NCBI GenBank assembly: GCA_001632435.1
Contig: KV423942.1
Location: 124,001-188,000 of the forward strand
Direction of reading: 5' to 3'
Source of the DNA: Calocera cornea HHB12733
Taxonomy: Eukaryota > Basidiomycota > Dacrymycetes > Dacrymycetales > Dacrymycetaceae
Length of the DNA: 64,000 nt
A model generated the notes under the pieces. That model was not told the DNA's origin. It saw nothing but the letters and a program-made list of their open reading frames with translations, and searched no databases. Made by a program: the position numbers and the translations under genes. Each line of letters opens with the position of its first letter. The first letter of the stretch is position 1. Positions 31,957-44,043 of this stretch are shown piece after piece.

Positions 31957-34900
31957 TCAATGGCTGCACCTATCCTGGTCGTCAGCATCAATCTCAGCGG
32001 GCATCTACGGAACACTCACCACACCGGGCCTGGCAGCAGACAGCTTTGCCAATTGCTCACTCAGGAACACCCGAGGGTCACTGACGTAGGCCACAGGGTC
32101 TGCTTCCCTGACCGCGGATGCAGACAACTTGGAAAAGGACGCTTGATAGACATCCTGGCCCGGTTCCACATCGAAGTCCGCCACGTCCTCCTCCTTTTCT
32201 GCCGTTACCGCCTGCGGGTGTGTGAATAGATGCAGAATCTCTTCGAGGGTGTTCGGCCTGACGGATCGTATGAGTGCATGGGTCGGAACGACAGGGAGCT
32301 TTTCTCACCAGGCCTGAACATTGGGCTCTTGAAGCATAAGGGGGCATTCTGTCAAGAGCCTCGCGTACCCAATGATCACCACCTTCCGGTGCTTTGCCTG
32401 TGTTCTTGGAAGCTCAGGCGTGATTACAGACTTTAATAGCGGAGACATTATGCTACAACAACGTGTCAACGAATTAGATCCACATGTGCGGATTCCGGAC
32501 TCACCCGGCTTGAATGGTGTTCAGGGCATTGACCAAAAAGTCCGGAGAGAGCCCCTCCACTTGAATAGCACTTGCATACGCGACGAAATACATCCAGTAG
32601 TAATATAGATTGGCAGAGCGCTGTCCCATCAGCCGGTGCAGTATGGCCATCAAGGTGCTCGTAAGGTATTCCTGGAAATGATCACTGGAAGATAATTGAG
32701 TAAGGCATGTGCCGAGATCACAAGAGGTGCCTACGGAGGTACAGTAACCAAAATGGTCTGGAGGATCTCAAACCCAAATCCATCATAGAGTTTTGACGGC
32801 AATAAGCGCTGCTGCAACAGTCCGAACACCATTTTGAGCGTGCCGCTCGTCTCCATGTTCTTGCCCCCAGCGCGGAGAAAGGCTTTCAGAAGACGGACCA
32901 AAGCGGGGATGCTACCTTTGGCTTGCCACTGCTGAGGGGATAGAACGATATTGCGGAGGACATCATCGTACGCGGCAGGCAGATCTGACGGATGCGCTTC
33001 GAGTAACTGTGCCAGAATCTGGAAAGCATAGGGTATGAAGTCTGCGGCGGCGTCTTGCTGGACTATACCCGTGATGATAGGGAACACCACAGTCTCGAAC
33101 TGTGATACGGAAGTCGGTTGCGCAGTGGTGATAAATCTAACTCAAAGTCAAGTCAACCTGTTACAGTACGAAACATAGCACTCACCTTATTAGTGCCGAC
33201 AAACTCTCGAAGCAATATTGGCTGAACATCGGATTGCTGGGATTTGCACTGATGATTCCAAGGATCGTGACAAGAGAATTCAGGATTTCCGTATAGATAG
33301 GTACGAGGGTCTGCCTTGCCGTGAGTATTACCCGCATGACGCCTGATAACAGATAATGGTGAGCGGAAGACTCAAGCGGCCAAGCCCGGCAACATACACT
33401 TCATGAGGTAATCGTTTTCCGCAACCTTGTCAGGGGTTCTTCCAGAGATGATCTTTTGGAGCACCGATTGTAGAATAGGAAGCGTGAGAGCCTGCATATC
33501 CGATGGCCCGAACCTGCACGGTAAATCAGTATCGTTCACATGCAGTGGACGTCTGATGCTAACATGAGCTGCCCATTCTTCTTGATGAAAAGGATTCGTT
33601 CGATAGCGATAGCGGCGTATGACGACGCAACATAGTTGCTGGAAGACAGATGATGAACAAGAAGTGGCAAAACAGTGACAAGTTGTTCTTTCGTTAACTG
33701 AAGTGGTGGAGTTAGTGGCCGGGGCCCCATCAGACAGCACCATCCACTTACTTGGTTACGGAACGTATGCAGAAATTTGATGCCGTCGACCTGTATGATT
33801 GGATGTACACTGTCCGGTGCAGCCTGTAGGTCAACAAGAACATTCTCGCCAAACCAACTGACAACGTCGACCATCGCGTTGGTAGATGTGACACCTTGCT
33901 GGAAGGAGATGAGCCACACCATCGATCACATGCGTGACCGGATACTCACATGCGCTGTCCCTCCGCGAGAACCAATGGCAGTCAGAAGGCAGATGGCCGT
34001 GTCCTTGTCCTTCCAATTTTCCGCCGGATTTGAACGATACCTCTGTATATCAATGAGGACCCGGATGCATTTGCAAGAAGGCAGAGGCTCACATCAAGGT
34101 GCTGATTGATGTATGGCATGAGCATGCTTGTGATCGGGCCTTCAAAGTGCTCCATGAGAGATCTTGTAAACTCCGAAGCGGACTGTCTGCGCGTGGTAGC
34201 ATCTGTAGCGGTCTCCAGATCTCGCCGAATATATTCGAGTGGATCATCCTCAAACATCTCCTCTTCCTTCTCTGTGGCAGCGATGAGCTTCCTGGCTAGG
34301 GAGCCAGCGAACAGGCCACACCTTGAAGCACCATATTCGGCAGAATGATTCTCTCGCAGAATCCCCTAAGAATCTCCGCGTTGTCGAAAAAGTCGCGATG
34401 TATGCCCATCTTCACAACGACGCCAAGGAAATGAAGGGCTTGATTGACCAGCATGTCATCCTTTCCATCTGTGCTCAGTTTTCCAAGCAGCTCCCAGACT
34501 GCAGCGACAAAGGTTCGGAGCTCCGTGAACTCTTCATGATACTTCATCGCGTACAATTCCGCAATTTCGCAGATCGTGGCTCGAATCTTCTGTAAGAGTC
34601 CAGGCATGTCGGCATCCTATATTGAGAGGATCAATATGATATTGTACGAGTCTGTGTTACGTCAAGTAGCGCGTACGTCAGAATTCAGCTCCGGGCGCTC
34701 GAAGGCCAAGTACTTGAGGAGAACACCACCTTGCCCGTCCCGGCCCATAAAGTATCCCATGTTGTCTTCGAAGAACTCTGGCAGATCTTGCGAGTTCAGA
34801 TCCAAGAAGACTTGAAGCATGGAGAGCAGTGTCTTTCCAAGTACAGGAACTGATGTGCCAGGGGATGACTGTTGAAGCAACTGATCGACCTGAGTGAAGA

Positions 34901-35515
34901 CCGCCAGGTATGGAGGACAGAATTTGTCAAGGGCATTCTTGATAGCAACGAATAGATCGTCACTGCGAGTCATACTGCGCCAGGGTAGGAATACGGAATG
35001 GGCAATCTCCATAACGCCGGCGTTTGCGGCCCAGTCGGTGGGAGAAAGGCTTGCAACCAACTGATCCATGAGATCGGGCCATGTTTGCGGGAACTCAGCA
35101 GCAGCAATAATAGAAACGGCTTCCGCAAGCAGTGCTTGATGGGATGGCTGTGAGCCAAGCGAGACTGTCAGGGGCACAATTCGTGCCTTCACTGTCTGCA
35201 TATCCTCATCCGGAGGAAGCGGGTCCTCGCTTTCCTGGAGGTCAAGGTGAGCCTCAAGAAATGGGTATGTCAGGTAAAGCAAGGGCTCACTCCTCCCCAC
35301 GTTGCTCGACACGAGTTCTTGACCCATACCGCAGCGAGCTGCCTGGTCGTTGATGGTAGAGAGGGAGTCTGTATTATCGTTAAGGCAAGCGGTAGCATGC
35401 CTGCCTGCGTGGTCGCCCTCTGGAGCCATGCTTCAGCGCCTCGTCGATCCGGTCCTGGCACTAGACTAGTATTGAGCGCGTTGACAAATGTTGGCATCGC
35501 AGTGTTGTGGTCCAT
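31957..35515 (-). CDS. CSE1: Exportin-2/CSE1, importin-alpha re-exporter
   Basis: This karyopherin returns importin-alpha to the cytoplasm with RanGTP. The HEAT-repeat protein is split over many short introns; the start at 35515 gives MDHNTAMPTFVNALNTSL. Family-specific stretches are EFPQTWPDLMDQLVASL, FFEDNMGYFM, EEFTELRTFVAAVWELLGKLS, FCERIILPNMVLQ, MFEDDPLEYIRRDLE...TRRQSASEFTRSLMEHFEGPI and, near the C-terminus, VIIGYARLLTECPLMLQEPNVQAW. The order and spacing match Cse1/CAS over the whole length (about 970-1,000 aa expected). The last exon and stop (31957-31959) are uncertain; splicing at 32010 gives a short end. Start codon lies 302 bp from the divergent proteasome gene. Confidence 0.92.
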
Positions 35516-35817
35516 GAGGGGCAGGGCAAGGAAAGAAGTTAGGGATGTATGCGGCCAAAGAAGAAAGAGCGAGAGCGAGAGTCACGCCTCAGTCGCGCGC
35601 TGCCCAGCCGCGAGTGGCGAACAGTTCGCCAAAGTTGGACGCGACGCGAAGGGTCACTGCTCGGAGGCATTTGGAAGCACGGTGGCAGTTCCTCCCGGTG
35701 AGGGCCGCGCGTGCATTGGCATACGCGTACTTCTCTGGCCTCGTCCCTCTCCAGACCGCATATAACTCGACATCAACTGTACCCCATCGTCTCTGCTCTG
35801 AGAACTACTTCAACAAT
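35516..35817. promoter_or_regulatory. Shared divergent promoter, CSE1 / proteasome beta-4
   Basis: The 302-bp gap between two essential housekeeping genes is GC-rich with no obvious TATA box. Confidence 0.55.
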
Positions 35818-36510
35818 ATGGCCGAGTGCTCCTTCGGTTTGATCGGAAAAGGCTATGTCATCCTTGCATCGGATTCCACCGCGGCCAGGTCGATTGTCAA
35901 AATGAAGGAGAACGAGGACAAGATCAAGGCGTTGGGCCCAAATCTCATCATGGCTACCGGCGGTGAACCAGGTATGACATAGCCAAAAGCCCGAAGTCGA
36001 TGATGGTCTCACGAGTTTGCCCCAGGGGACACCATTCAGTTCGCTGAATATGTCGAGCGCAACCTTCGCTTGTACCACATCCGCCATAACCACACTCTCC
36101 GTCCGTCCTCGGCCGCAGCCTGGATCCGCCGCACCCTTGCAGACTCTCTTCGCAGTCGCAATCCTTACTCTGTCAACCTGATACTCGGTGGTTACGATCA
36201 CACGACTTCGACGCCGAACCTCTACTGGATTGACTACCTTGGGACGATGGTAGACATACCGTTCGCCGCGCACGGGTACGGAGCATACTTCGCTCTATCG
36301 ACACTCGACAGGTTCGTTCCTCCTTTTGATCACGAGGGTCCTCTAAATCATCCTAAATACAGATTTCACGATCCTGAAGCGACCCTGGAGGAGGGGCTGG
36401 AGACGCTCAAAAAGTGCATACGTGAGGTCGAGAAGAGGCTCATCGTGAGCTTGGGCAAGTTCAAGGTCAAAATCATCGATAGGAACGGCATGAGGGAGAT
36501 AGAGTTGTAA
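35818..36510 (+). CDS. PRE1: 20S proteasome subunit beta-4 (Pre1/PSMB2 type)
   Basis: A structural subunit of the proteasome beta ring. Exons are 35818-35971, 36026-36311 and 36363-36510 (195 aa, family size). The N-terminus (MAECSFGLIGKGYVILASDSTAARSIVKMKENEDKI) starts directly at the mature fold and lacks the catalytic Thr1, as is normal for this non-proteolytic subunit. DTIQFAEYVERNLRLYHIRH, RRTLADSLRSRNPYSVNLILGGYD and APFAAHGYGA-like sequence (DIPFAAHGYGAYFALSTLDR) identify beta-4. No propeptide is needed. Confidence 0.95.
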
Positions 36511-36721
36511 GATCAACAGATTATGTTCGTGGACATGAATACATGTGTCGTCCGTGCAAGCGCTGTGAGACTGAGGAGCGCAGAGCTTGGGAACTGTTTG
36601 TCGAGGGCATGGGTGAACCACCAAAGTTGATAGAAAGACAACATACGGACTCAGAAGTTAGTCTGACCCGTACCCTGGCCACGTCTCTGGGCGGAGGTCC
36701 GCGCACAAACCGACCGAGCTT

Positions 36722-39066
36722 TCAAGCGGTAACTGCTCGAATCCGAAGCGGAAGTTGAGCACCCTTGTCCTCTTCCCCTTGGACGAGGGGTCGAGTAACA
36801 ATGCTGCACTGGAGGTGAGTAGGTATATAGGCACAGGATAGACTATCTTACGCAGTCTTCTTCAGTATCTTCACGTTCTCATCAGACAGCTCGAATACGA
36901 AGGACCGAAGAAGGACGAATAGAAATGCCTTCATCCTGAGTGATGTCAGTACGTACGGAACTTTCCTATTTGCATAGAGGGACACACTCAATCACAGAAA
37001 ACCGATATCCTGAATGACAAGAGGGTCAGTATCCGCTGTGATGGACAAACTGAACGCGTACCTATGCAAGCCCTTTGGCCTCCGAGGAACGTCATGATGT
37101 GAGAATAGACGCCCGGAATCGCTGATGCCTCCTTTGGCAAATCCTGGAATCGTTCCGGCCTAATGGCATATTGCAATCAATACGACGACTTAGGAAATCG
37201 AACTGCTCTCACTTAAATTCTTGAGCAGACGGGCCCCAGAATCGCTCAGACCGGTCGATCACCATGATGGGAATAACGATCGCATCGCCCGCTTTGATCC
37301 TACAAGGCGCTCCAGTTTGAATGCAAATCGACTACGTTGGAAGATACATATACTCACCGCACTGAGTCAATGGTTTTGCCATATTTATCGACAATGGGAT
37401 ACTGAAGGGGAATCGTGTCGTCTTGCAGAGCTGTGCGAACAGTCTCGCGAACGGGCCCCTGGAGACGGAGAAGCTCCCTTGTACACAGATCCAAATATGG
37501 TAACGCATTGAGCGCATCCATGGAAAGCGTCTCCTCGGACACTGCCAGAAGTTCCTTCCGAAGTTGGTCTTGAATGGCAGGATACTGAGCTAACGTAAGG
37601 AGGGACCAAGTGACAGAATTGCTAGTTGTCTCGTGACCCTGGAGCAGGGGTTTTAAGTCACAGCCGGGCATGGATGCCAAGACACGTACGGCAAGGATGA
37701 AAGTAGTGATCTGAGATAGCACCTCTTCATCAGTGAGCTTGTGTGTATAAGACACGTCGCTTGCCATATTGGCGCGAACTAGGACCAACGATCAATGCAC
37801 AACATCCATCGGAGATGGGACAGCTTACTCAGCGCACTCAGAATGTCACGACCCACCACAACAGTGTTCGAGCTTGGTTTCTCACCGACCAGACCTTTGG
37901 CAACTTCAGCCTTCTTCCTTTGGATGAGCTCCATGCCAACGCGACGCATTGTCTCCTGGCTGATCTTCTTAACATGACGATCAGGTTCAGGCTGCAAGAA
38001 GTCAAACAAGTGCCTGTGTGCCTCCATGTGACTTCTCACCAAGAAAGGACGCAAGACAGGGAACCACATGCGAACGAGGTTCAGCCACCTGACCGCCATC
38101 TGCACTCGGAACAGCTCTCGAAAAGCGACCGCGAGCTCGTTCTTATCGTGAATTAGCGATTCGAAGTCATAATCAAAGCCTGTTGAGTGCTAAGCACTAG
38201 TGACTAGAACGCTGCGCCAAAACTATGCCTACCTGCCAGGCCGATGATATCTAAGGTCGCACGGCTTAACCATTGATAAACGTCCATGATCTTTCCGCCA
38301 GCGGGCATCGGAGAATCGGCGATGTGAGCTTGCCAAATGTCCCGCAACTATATATACTATAGTTAGACAACGGTCACCAGTGACGAGGCGAGCTCACTCA
38401 CTTCAGCGGCCTTCTCGAAGAAAATAGGTGTTACTTCCCGCAACTGAGCAGGGGAGAAAGACGGATTCTAGGGATGTTGACTTGAGATAGAGCGCACAGG
38501 CACGTTCCATCGACCTACCAGAATCCTTCGCTGTCTTCTATGCGTCTCGCCTTCCGCACTGATGAGGCCTACACAGTTGTCAGGACCACCAACGTACCCG
38601 TCAACGCTGGCAGGCCCTACCCTCGGTGCCGAGAACTTGGCTGAGAAATTGTCGCACCACGTCCGGTTTAGGGTACACGTAGTTGTTGGTCAAGATGTGG
38701 GATATAGCTCTGGGATCCATAGTGCAAAGCTCCCATTTCTGCGGTGATCGCACATGTTAAATGCAACAAGTGAGCTTGTGATGATTCGCCTACGCTCAAG
38801 AAGGAAGGATACTTGAAGGTAAGGCCAAATTGATTCGCCCATTGTTGAATGAGGATGCCATCTTCAGCAGCAATGATGGCAGGCTCCTGTCCAAGTATCC
38901 ATGAAGGATTGTTTGGTCCCCGCAATTGCTTTACTGGAGTGCTAAGAACCGTATGCAAGAACTTGGCGAGTAGGTACAGCCCATAGGTAAGGACGATCGC
39001 CAGTCCCATGGTCGCAGTGCGGATGGACAATAACACTGGGTCTTGTCCGAGGCGCAACACAGCCAT
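36722..39066 (-). CDS. Microsomal cytochrome P450, family uncertain
   Basis: A membrane anchor spans about residues 20-40 after the start at 39066 ([18 protein letters not shown]). The oxygen-activation motif reads GHETTS, and the ExxR helix ELLR follows ([20 protein letters not shown]). The haem loop reads [10 protein letters not shown] around 37080. The C-terminus ends [11 protein letters not shown] with stop at 36722-36724. Many introns interrupt the gene, and I have not fixed every exon. The overall pattern ([12 protein letters not shown]..., PRIQ-type substrate loop) fits the large basidiomycete clan of multi-copy P450s. The substrate cannot be predicted from sequence. Confidence 0.88.
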
Positions 39067-39585
39067 GTTGTTGAGTCTGGGGCAAGAGAGAGTCCTTGAG
39101 AGGCACGCCGATGCCTGCCTAGCAGTGATGACCTGGATCAGCGTCGACGGCGCCGGGAAGTCCACTAGCAGGGACGTTGTTGCACGTGAATTATTGCGGC
39201 CGGCGCTCACCACACAACTTGGGCGGCGACATCCGGGCCTCAAGCAAGAAGATGAATCGCGTGAAGCTCACACACCCGGGCATGATAGAGGGGAAAGAAC
39301 AGGTAATGCGATAAGGCAGAACACCCGTCCCAGCTTGATACCTAGTAGTAGTAAGAGCGCCCTTGGTGTTCGCCGCCCGTTTGGCGGACGAGGCGGAAGC
39401 ATTAGAAGCCCATGACGCTCATGGCCTCACACATCCCGCATCTCCGCACTTATCCAGCATTGCAATCCTGCATACATCTCTCAAGATAGGCTCATCCCTG
39501 CCAAGTTGCCCTCCTCGTTGTCACAGACTCCAGATATCCTCCAAATAACTGGGCGCCGCCATAAGCTCCGACATATACCTTCCTC
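39067..39585. promoter_or_regulatory. Divergent intergenic region, P450 / Rab4
   Basis: The 519-bp gap should hold both promoters. The longest frames here are on the minus strand upstream of the P450 ATG and show no similarity, so I do not extend the gene. Confidence 0.45.
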
Positions 39586-40663
39586 ATGTCTACATCCTAC
39601 GACGACGACGACACCGAGCTGGTCGAGGCCTACGGTCAGTAATGCTCACTCGAGTCGCCCTGAATGCGAGCTAACGTATCGGTGCTAGACTTCCTTCTTA
39701 AATTCATCATAATCGGTCCGTTCATGATCAGCTCGGTGCTGTGAGGTCCTCATCCTGGGCTTTAGGCGAAGCCGGAACTGGAAAATCCTGCTTGTTACAC
39801 CATTTTATACACAATACCTGTAAGCCCAGTCCGCCGTTGGTGACAGGGCGAAGGACTGAATGTGACACAGTCAAGGAGCATTCGCAGCACACGATTGGGG
39901 TAGAATTCTCCAGTCGAACTATACGTGTCGGTGAAAAGAGTGTCAAGCTACAGGTTGGTGTGATCGTCGCCACTGTTCCGGACGAACGCTCATTTGACGT
40001 TAGTTATGGGATACGGCGGGGCAGGAACGATTCAGGTCAGTCCTCCTTTGTTCAGCTGAATCTCTGCTCAGTTCTTGCGCAGATCCGTCACACGGAGCTA
40101 CTACCGAGGAGCAGCCGCGACCCTCTTAGTATACGATATCACGAAGTCCGCTCCTATGTCCTTCTTCTGTGATTCTGCGCTAATATGACCAACAGCCGTG
40201 CCTCTTTCGTAAACCTCTCGAAATGGCTTGCAGACGCAAAGGCGCTTGCGTCTCCTCAGCTGGTCACGGTTTTGATCGGAAACAAGAATGACAGGGAGGA
40301 CGACCGAGAGGTAGATTACCTGGAAGCCTCTCGATGGGCTGCGGACAACGGTGAGGAGTCAGACAACCCCTTGAGGCTATCGCTGACTAGCGAGTAGGGA
40401 TATTATTTCTTGAAACATCGTCCTTGACAGGAGAAAATGTGGAGGCTCCATTCCTGTTGGCGGCCCGTACGATCTTGCTCGCTATCGAATCCGGTGCATT
40501 GGATCCAGAAAAGGCTGGCAGCGGTGTCAGTTACGGCGATCGCACCCTGAGAAGACCAGGCAGCTCTAGCCGTTTGAGTTTTGGTAGTTTCGGCAGTAAA
40601 GGCAAGAAGTCGAGGCGCGTTAATCTGAAAGAGATGATCCGGGCGCCTAGCAAATGCTGCTGA
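39586..40663 (+). CDS. Rab4-type small GTPase
   Basis: Rab4 regulates recycling from early endosomes. I place eight exons: 39586-39634, 39689-39715, 39766-39819, 39871-39953, 40004-40035, 40083-40145, 40196-40350 and 40398-40663 (242 aa). Nucleotide-binding motifs are GEAGTGKS (P-loop), TIGVEF (switch I), WDTAGQERF (switch II), GNKND and [10 protein letters not shown] (SA-type motif). Features specific to the Rab4/Rab14 group are [24 protein letters not shown] and [19 protein letters not shown]. It ends in Cys-Cys for prenylation. A basic, Ser/Gly-rich insert near the C-terminus ([16 protein letters not shown]) is longer than in animals. Exons 2 and 5 are 27 and 32 nt. Confidence 0.93.
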
Positions 40664-40916
40664 AGTGTTGCCGGATATTGTTATGAGGTGACCCGAGGAA
40701 GTCGGGTCACAGATGACGTTAATGGTTTCTATTCTTCTATGTATCCTTAGTAATCACAGCATTGTATACCGGCCACTGAGACCTCACTTATACGTACTAT
40801 ACCTTCAAGCCATCCTTCTGCAGATTCTGCACCTGGATTATGCTGAGCAGGGCGTAGATCAGTTCCATTCTATACGACATTATAAATCGGTGGGACGCGG
40901 CGAGCGAGACTCCATC

Positions 40917-42219
40917 TCACCGGGGCATGGACACCTTGTACTTCTTGCCCAGCCTTACGAGAGCGCCAATGATGACCTCTACTTCTAGAGGTGATCCTCT
41001 CTGAACCTGAGTAAACCCCGTTAAACCGCTGCTGTGCTCAGTGACTGAAAACTCACATCGACGAGCATGCTTGGCAAATGTGGCGATGTCTTGCTGAATC
41101 CCCGCAATGTGCGATCGGTCAAGAATCTGGCGTCCTCCTCTGTCACGGGATAGCCCAATGCTTGTCCAAGCGCAGACAACTCTTGCAGAGTCCCATGCAA
41201 GGGCCCCTCGACGATTTCCTCGAGCTTGGGTGTGAGAGACATTGCGGGTGGAGGCTGACGCGCCAAAGTACATAAACTAGCGACGACGGCATTCCTGGCA
41301 GGCAGCCTGGTCAGAGCAGCTATGGATAGCTCCAAATAGCATGTTTACCAGCGGTTCTTCATGAACTTCTCATACTGTATATTCTCCGCCATAGATGCAT
41401 TACTTCCACCCTGTTTCATTACGTCCACGAAGGTTTGCAACGATGCCACAGCGTCAGGAGCTGGCGGCGGGGCCGTTTCGCCCACATAGAGACCAACCAC
41501 AAGCTTTTCCTGTACGTAGCAGCAATGAGCCTCATTACGGGCCCTCTACGAAAATGCCTTACCATGGTGCCTTGTACGAGCCCGTCTCGACTGTCAGTAA
41601 GGCTTGCGTCCAGGAACACTGCACCTGTGATGATGATAGGCTCATGAGAGCGTGTCCGTTTTGCCGCGGCGTATAGGTCGTCTTCGACTCCAAGCCCATT
41701 CTGAGCCAGTACATACGTAGGTTGCGGAAACTTGTACTCGGCAGCCAGTAACGGAGAGAGCAAACGGGAAGTGGGCAATACATCAGGAAGCGCCTTCGTT
41801 GTCACAACAACATAGTGATACTGTCGGTCGGCCGCGTCGCTGACAGAACCGAATACTGTAAGACAAGATGAATAGTCCCTCGCGGAGAGAGCAAGGGTCG
41901 ATCGCACTTCTATAGGGCTTCCAGGCCGCGTGATTGCCCAGCCGTCCGCTTTCAATGTTGATACCCTTGTCTGCCCCAATAGATGCATCAGCACTATTTC
42001 ATAATGAACGTAGAGAGCATCAACCTTGCACCAGAGAGTAGTTACCACGGGCTACCACCGTGACACGAGCTCGTTTGGAGTTCTCCAGGAAGTACGTATC
42101 TGGGCAGTGAATCAGATCATATGGAAAGAGATGCGGCAGGTTGGTATTTTCGAACACATGACACCAACGGCACCATATCCAACAAGAAGTACATCCAACA
42201 GATCATCGGAATTGGACAT
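40917..42219 (-). CDS. 2-dehydropantoate 2-reductase (ketopantoate reductase) family protein
   Basis: The family reduces ketopantoate with NADPH in pantothenate/CoA synthesis. Starting at 42219, the N-terminal Rossmann motif reads LLVGYGAV, followed after an intron by RARVTVVARGNY. The middle section (DRQYHYVVVTTKALPD, YVLAQNGLGVEDDL) is typical ApbA/PanE. The C-terminal domain ends with PSMLVDV...RGSPLEVEVIIGALVRLGKKYKVSMPR, the conserved substrate-side helix. Exon junctions near 42130-42060 are not certain. Fungi carry several members of this family, some not involved in pantothenate, so the exact substrate is inferred only. Confidence 0.88.
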
Positions 42220-42341
42220 GGTTTGGTCGTGGTACTAATGAGAGCGAAGCTACCGAGGGATATGTACGGAGCGGCGACCCATGCCAACACCTCTCGGCCG
42301 GCGGCCCGATCGCATCATCGGAAGCAGTATGTTCAGGACAA

Positions 42342-43605
42342 TTGTGACAATCGCCCTCCTCATAGCCTACAAATACAGTAGACAGCCATTTGCTCCCGTC
42401 GCCAGGGTCCTTCCCGGAAGCAAAGACAGGGAAAGCGGGAGCAATGAGCTGTCCATCTTTGCTCCCGCTTGGGGTTCTCTTTGCTCGGGTTTGGGTGGCT
42501 TTTGGTTCGGTTTCGGCTCTTCTTTCCGGGGAGTGCCTGCTGGGGCTTCTAGTTTGTTTGGACTTCTGCTGGGGTCTATTTCCGTGTCCCCTTGAGGGTG
42601 GTATTGTTTCCGCTCGAGAGCTTTCTTTGTTTCCCCCGCCGCTTCACCCCGATTTGCACCTACATGCCCGCGCTGCTCCTGACATAGAAAATCTAAGCTG
42701 GAAGAGGCAACAAAACGGAAGCACACGCCATATTGTGAGCTCTATGGACATGGCAGACTGTGCAGTGGAAGCAAAGTAAAATCGGAAGCAAATAGGGCGC
42801 AGAACCAATTAATGGCGGAAGCCAAAAGGAGCGCGGACGCAGAAATTTACATGGAGGGGAACCCGCCTCCGGAAGCAGATGCAATCCCGCGGAAGCGAAT
42901 AAAATAGCGGACGCAAATGAGATGGCGGACGCAAATGGTATAGTGGAAGCAAATGTTAACGCGGAAGCAAGCTTAGCAACGGAAATAAATGGGCAGCGGA
43001 GACAGATTTTCAGAATGGACCACCTGTTCAAGCCAAGGCAACCTGCTCAGCGGTAGCAAACGATGTAACGGACTCCAAATGGAATGATGGAAACAAGTAA
43101 TAAGGCTGTGGAATTAACAGCAATGCCCAACCCTCAAACACGGAAGCATATTGAAAGCCGAAGTAAAATTGCAGCGGAAGCAAATTGCTGAGCGGATGCA
43201 CAGTAATGAGCGGAAGCAAACTGTGCCACGGATGCAAATGAGCAATCAGAAACAAAGCATGAAACGGAGGCAAACCCATTGACGAAAGTAGAATAGGCAG
43301 CAGAAATACACCATTGCGGAGCTCCCATGGAATCAAATTGATCAGCGGAAGCAAACCTGTGAGCGGAAACAAACCACTAGCGGGAGTAAATGTCCAGGGA
43401 CTCAGTCTAGGGGACGCAACCGGCTAAGCGGAAGCACACCTGGATGGGGAAGCAAATATGAAAACGGAGCAAAAGCGCACCCAAGCGGGAGCGAAAGGCC
43501 CCCAGACCGAAGCAAGAACCTCCTGACACGGCAACTGGAGTAAACGGAGGTACAGTGTAATGGTAAGTTATGTGCTCGGGTGCAGAGCGAGTAGTGTCAC
43601 GAAAC
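42342..43605. mobile_element. GGAAGC-array element, copy D, with both termini
   Basis: The left end (42342-42390) contains TGTGACAATCGC and TACAAATA; the right end (43535-43605) contains GTAAACGGAGGTACA, then GTGCAGAGCGA and TGTCACGAAACT. These are inverted with respect to each other and match the termini of copy C. Between them are GGGAGC-type and 18-bp GCGGAAGCAAA units, with tracts of strict period such as 42895-42985. CpG is retained, so this copy is young or unmethylated. No protein gene is present. It lies about 120 bp upstream of the ketopantoate reductase start codon. Confidence 0.77.
42880..43000 (+). repeat. 18-bp array with strict period, copy D
   Basis: Consecutive units GCGGAnGCAAATGnnAnn repeat every 18 bp, for example starting at about 42911, 42929, 42947 and 42965. 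Confidence 0.8.
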
Positions 43606-44043
43606 TCGGAAGTATTTCGGCAACATGTCCCGTGGGCCGCCGGGCGCAGCGAAGGCGTGCAATCCTCGGAATCGGGTGAAGAGCAGGGTTACGACCTCTA
43701 AACCCAGAACCCCTTGTGAAGCAAGGGCCGTGCAGAACCCCCGGACCTTGACGCGCACCATGCCTCCTTTACACGTGGAAGTGAATAGGATGTTTCATGG
43801 AATGCGGGGACGGAACTAGATGCGGCCAAAGGTGCAAGCTTGACCGCGTCACAAGGCTGCCCCTCGCCGTGCACCCGCAACAACCGAGGAAGCGGGGGAA
43901 CACTCAGAATCATAACATGGGTTTGTCTGGCACGTAGTGACACCTTGCCCTTTCATCCGCGCAGTCGCCTTCCCACCACCCTCTCTCTCGTACACGTTTA
44001 AAGGAGCGATCGAGACACGAGAGCCCAGCACAAAGCGTTCGGC
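43606..44043. promoter_or_regulatory. Upstream region of the CYP53-like gene
   Basis: No gene was recognised in these 440 bp. They lie between an array element and the P450 start and should contain the P450 promoter. Confidence 0.45.

Noticed and set aside
42390..42779. Open frame of 129 codons at the start of copy D
   Set aside because: It is low-complexity, overlaps the array and is matched by an equally long frame on the other strand, so it is a composition artefact.
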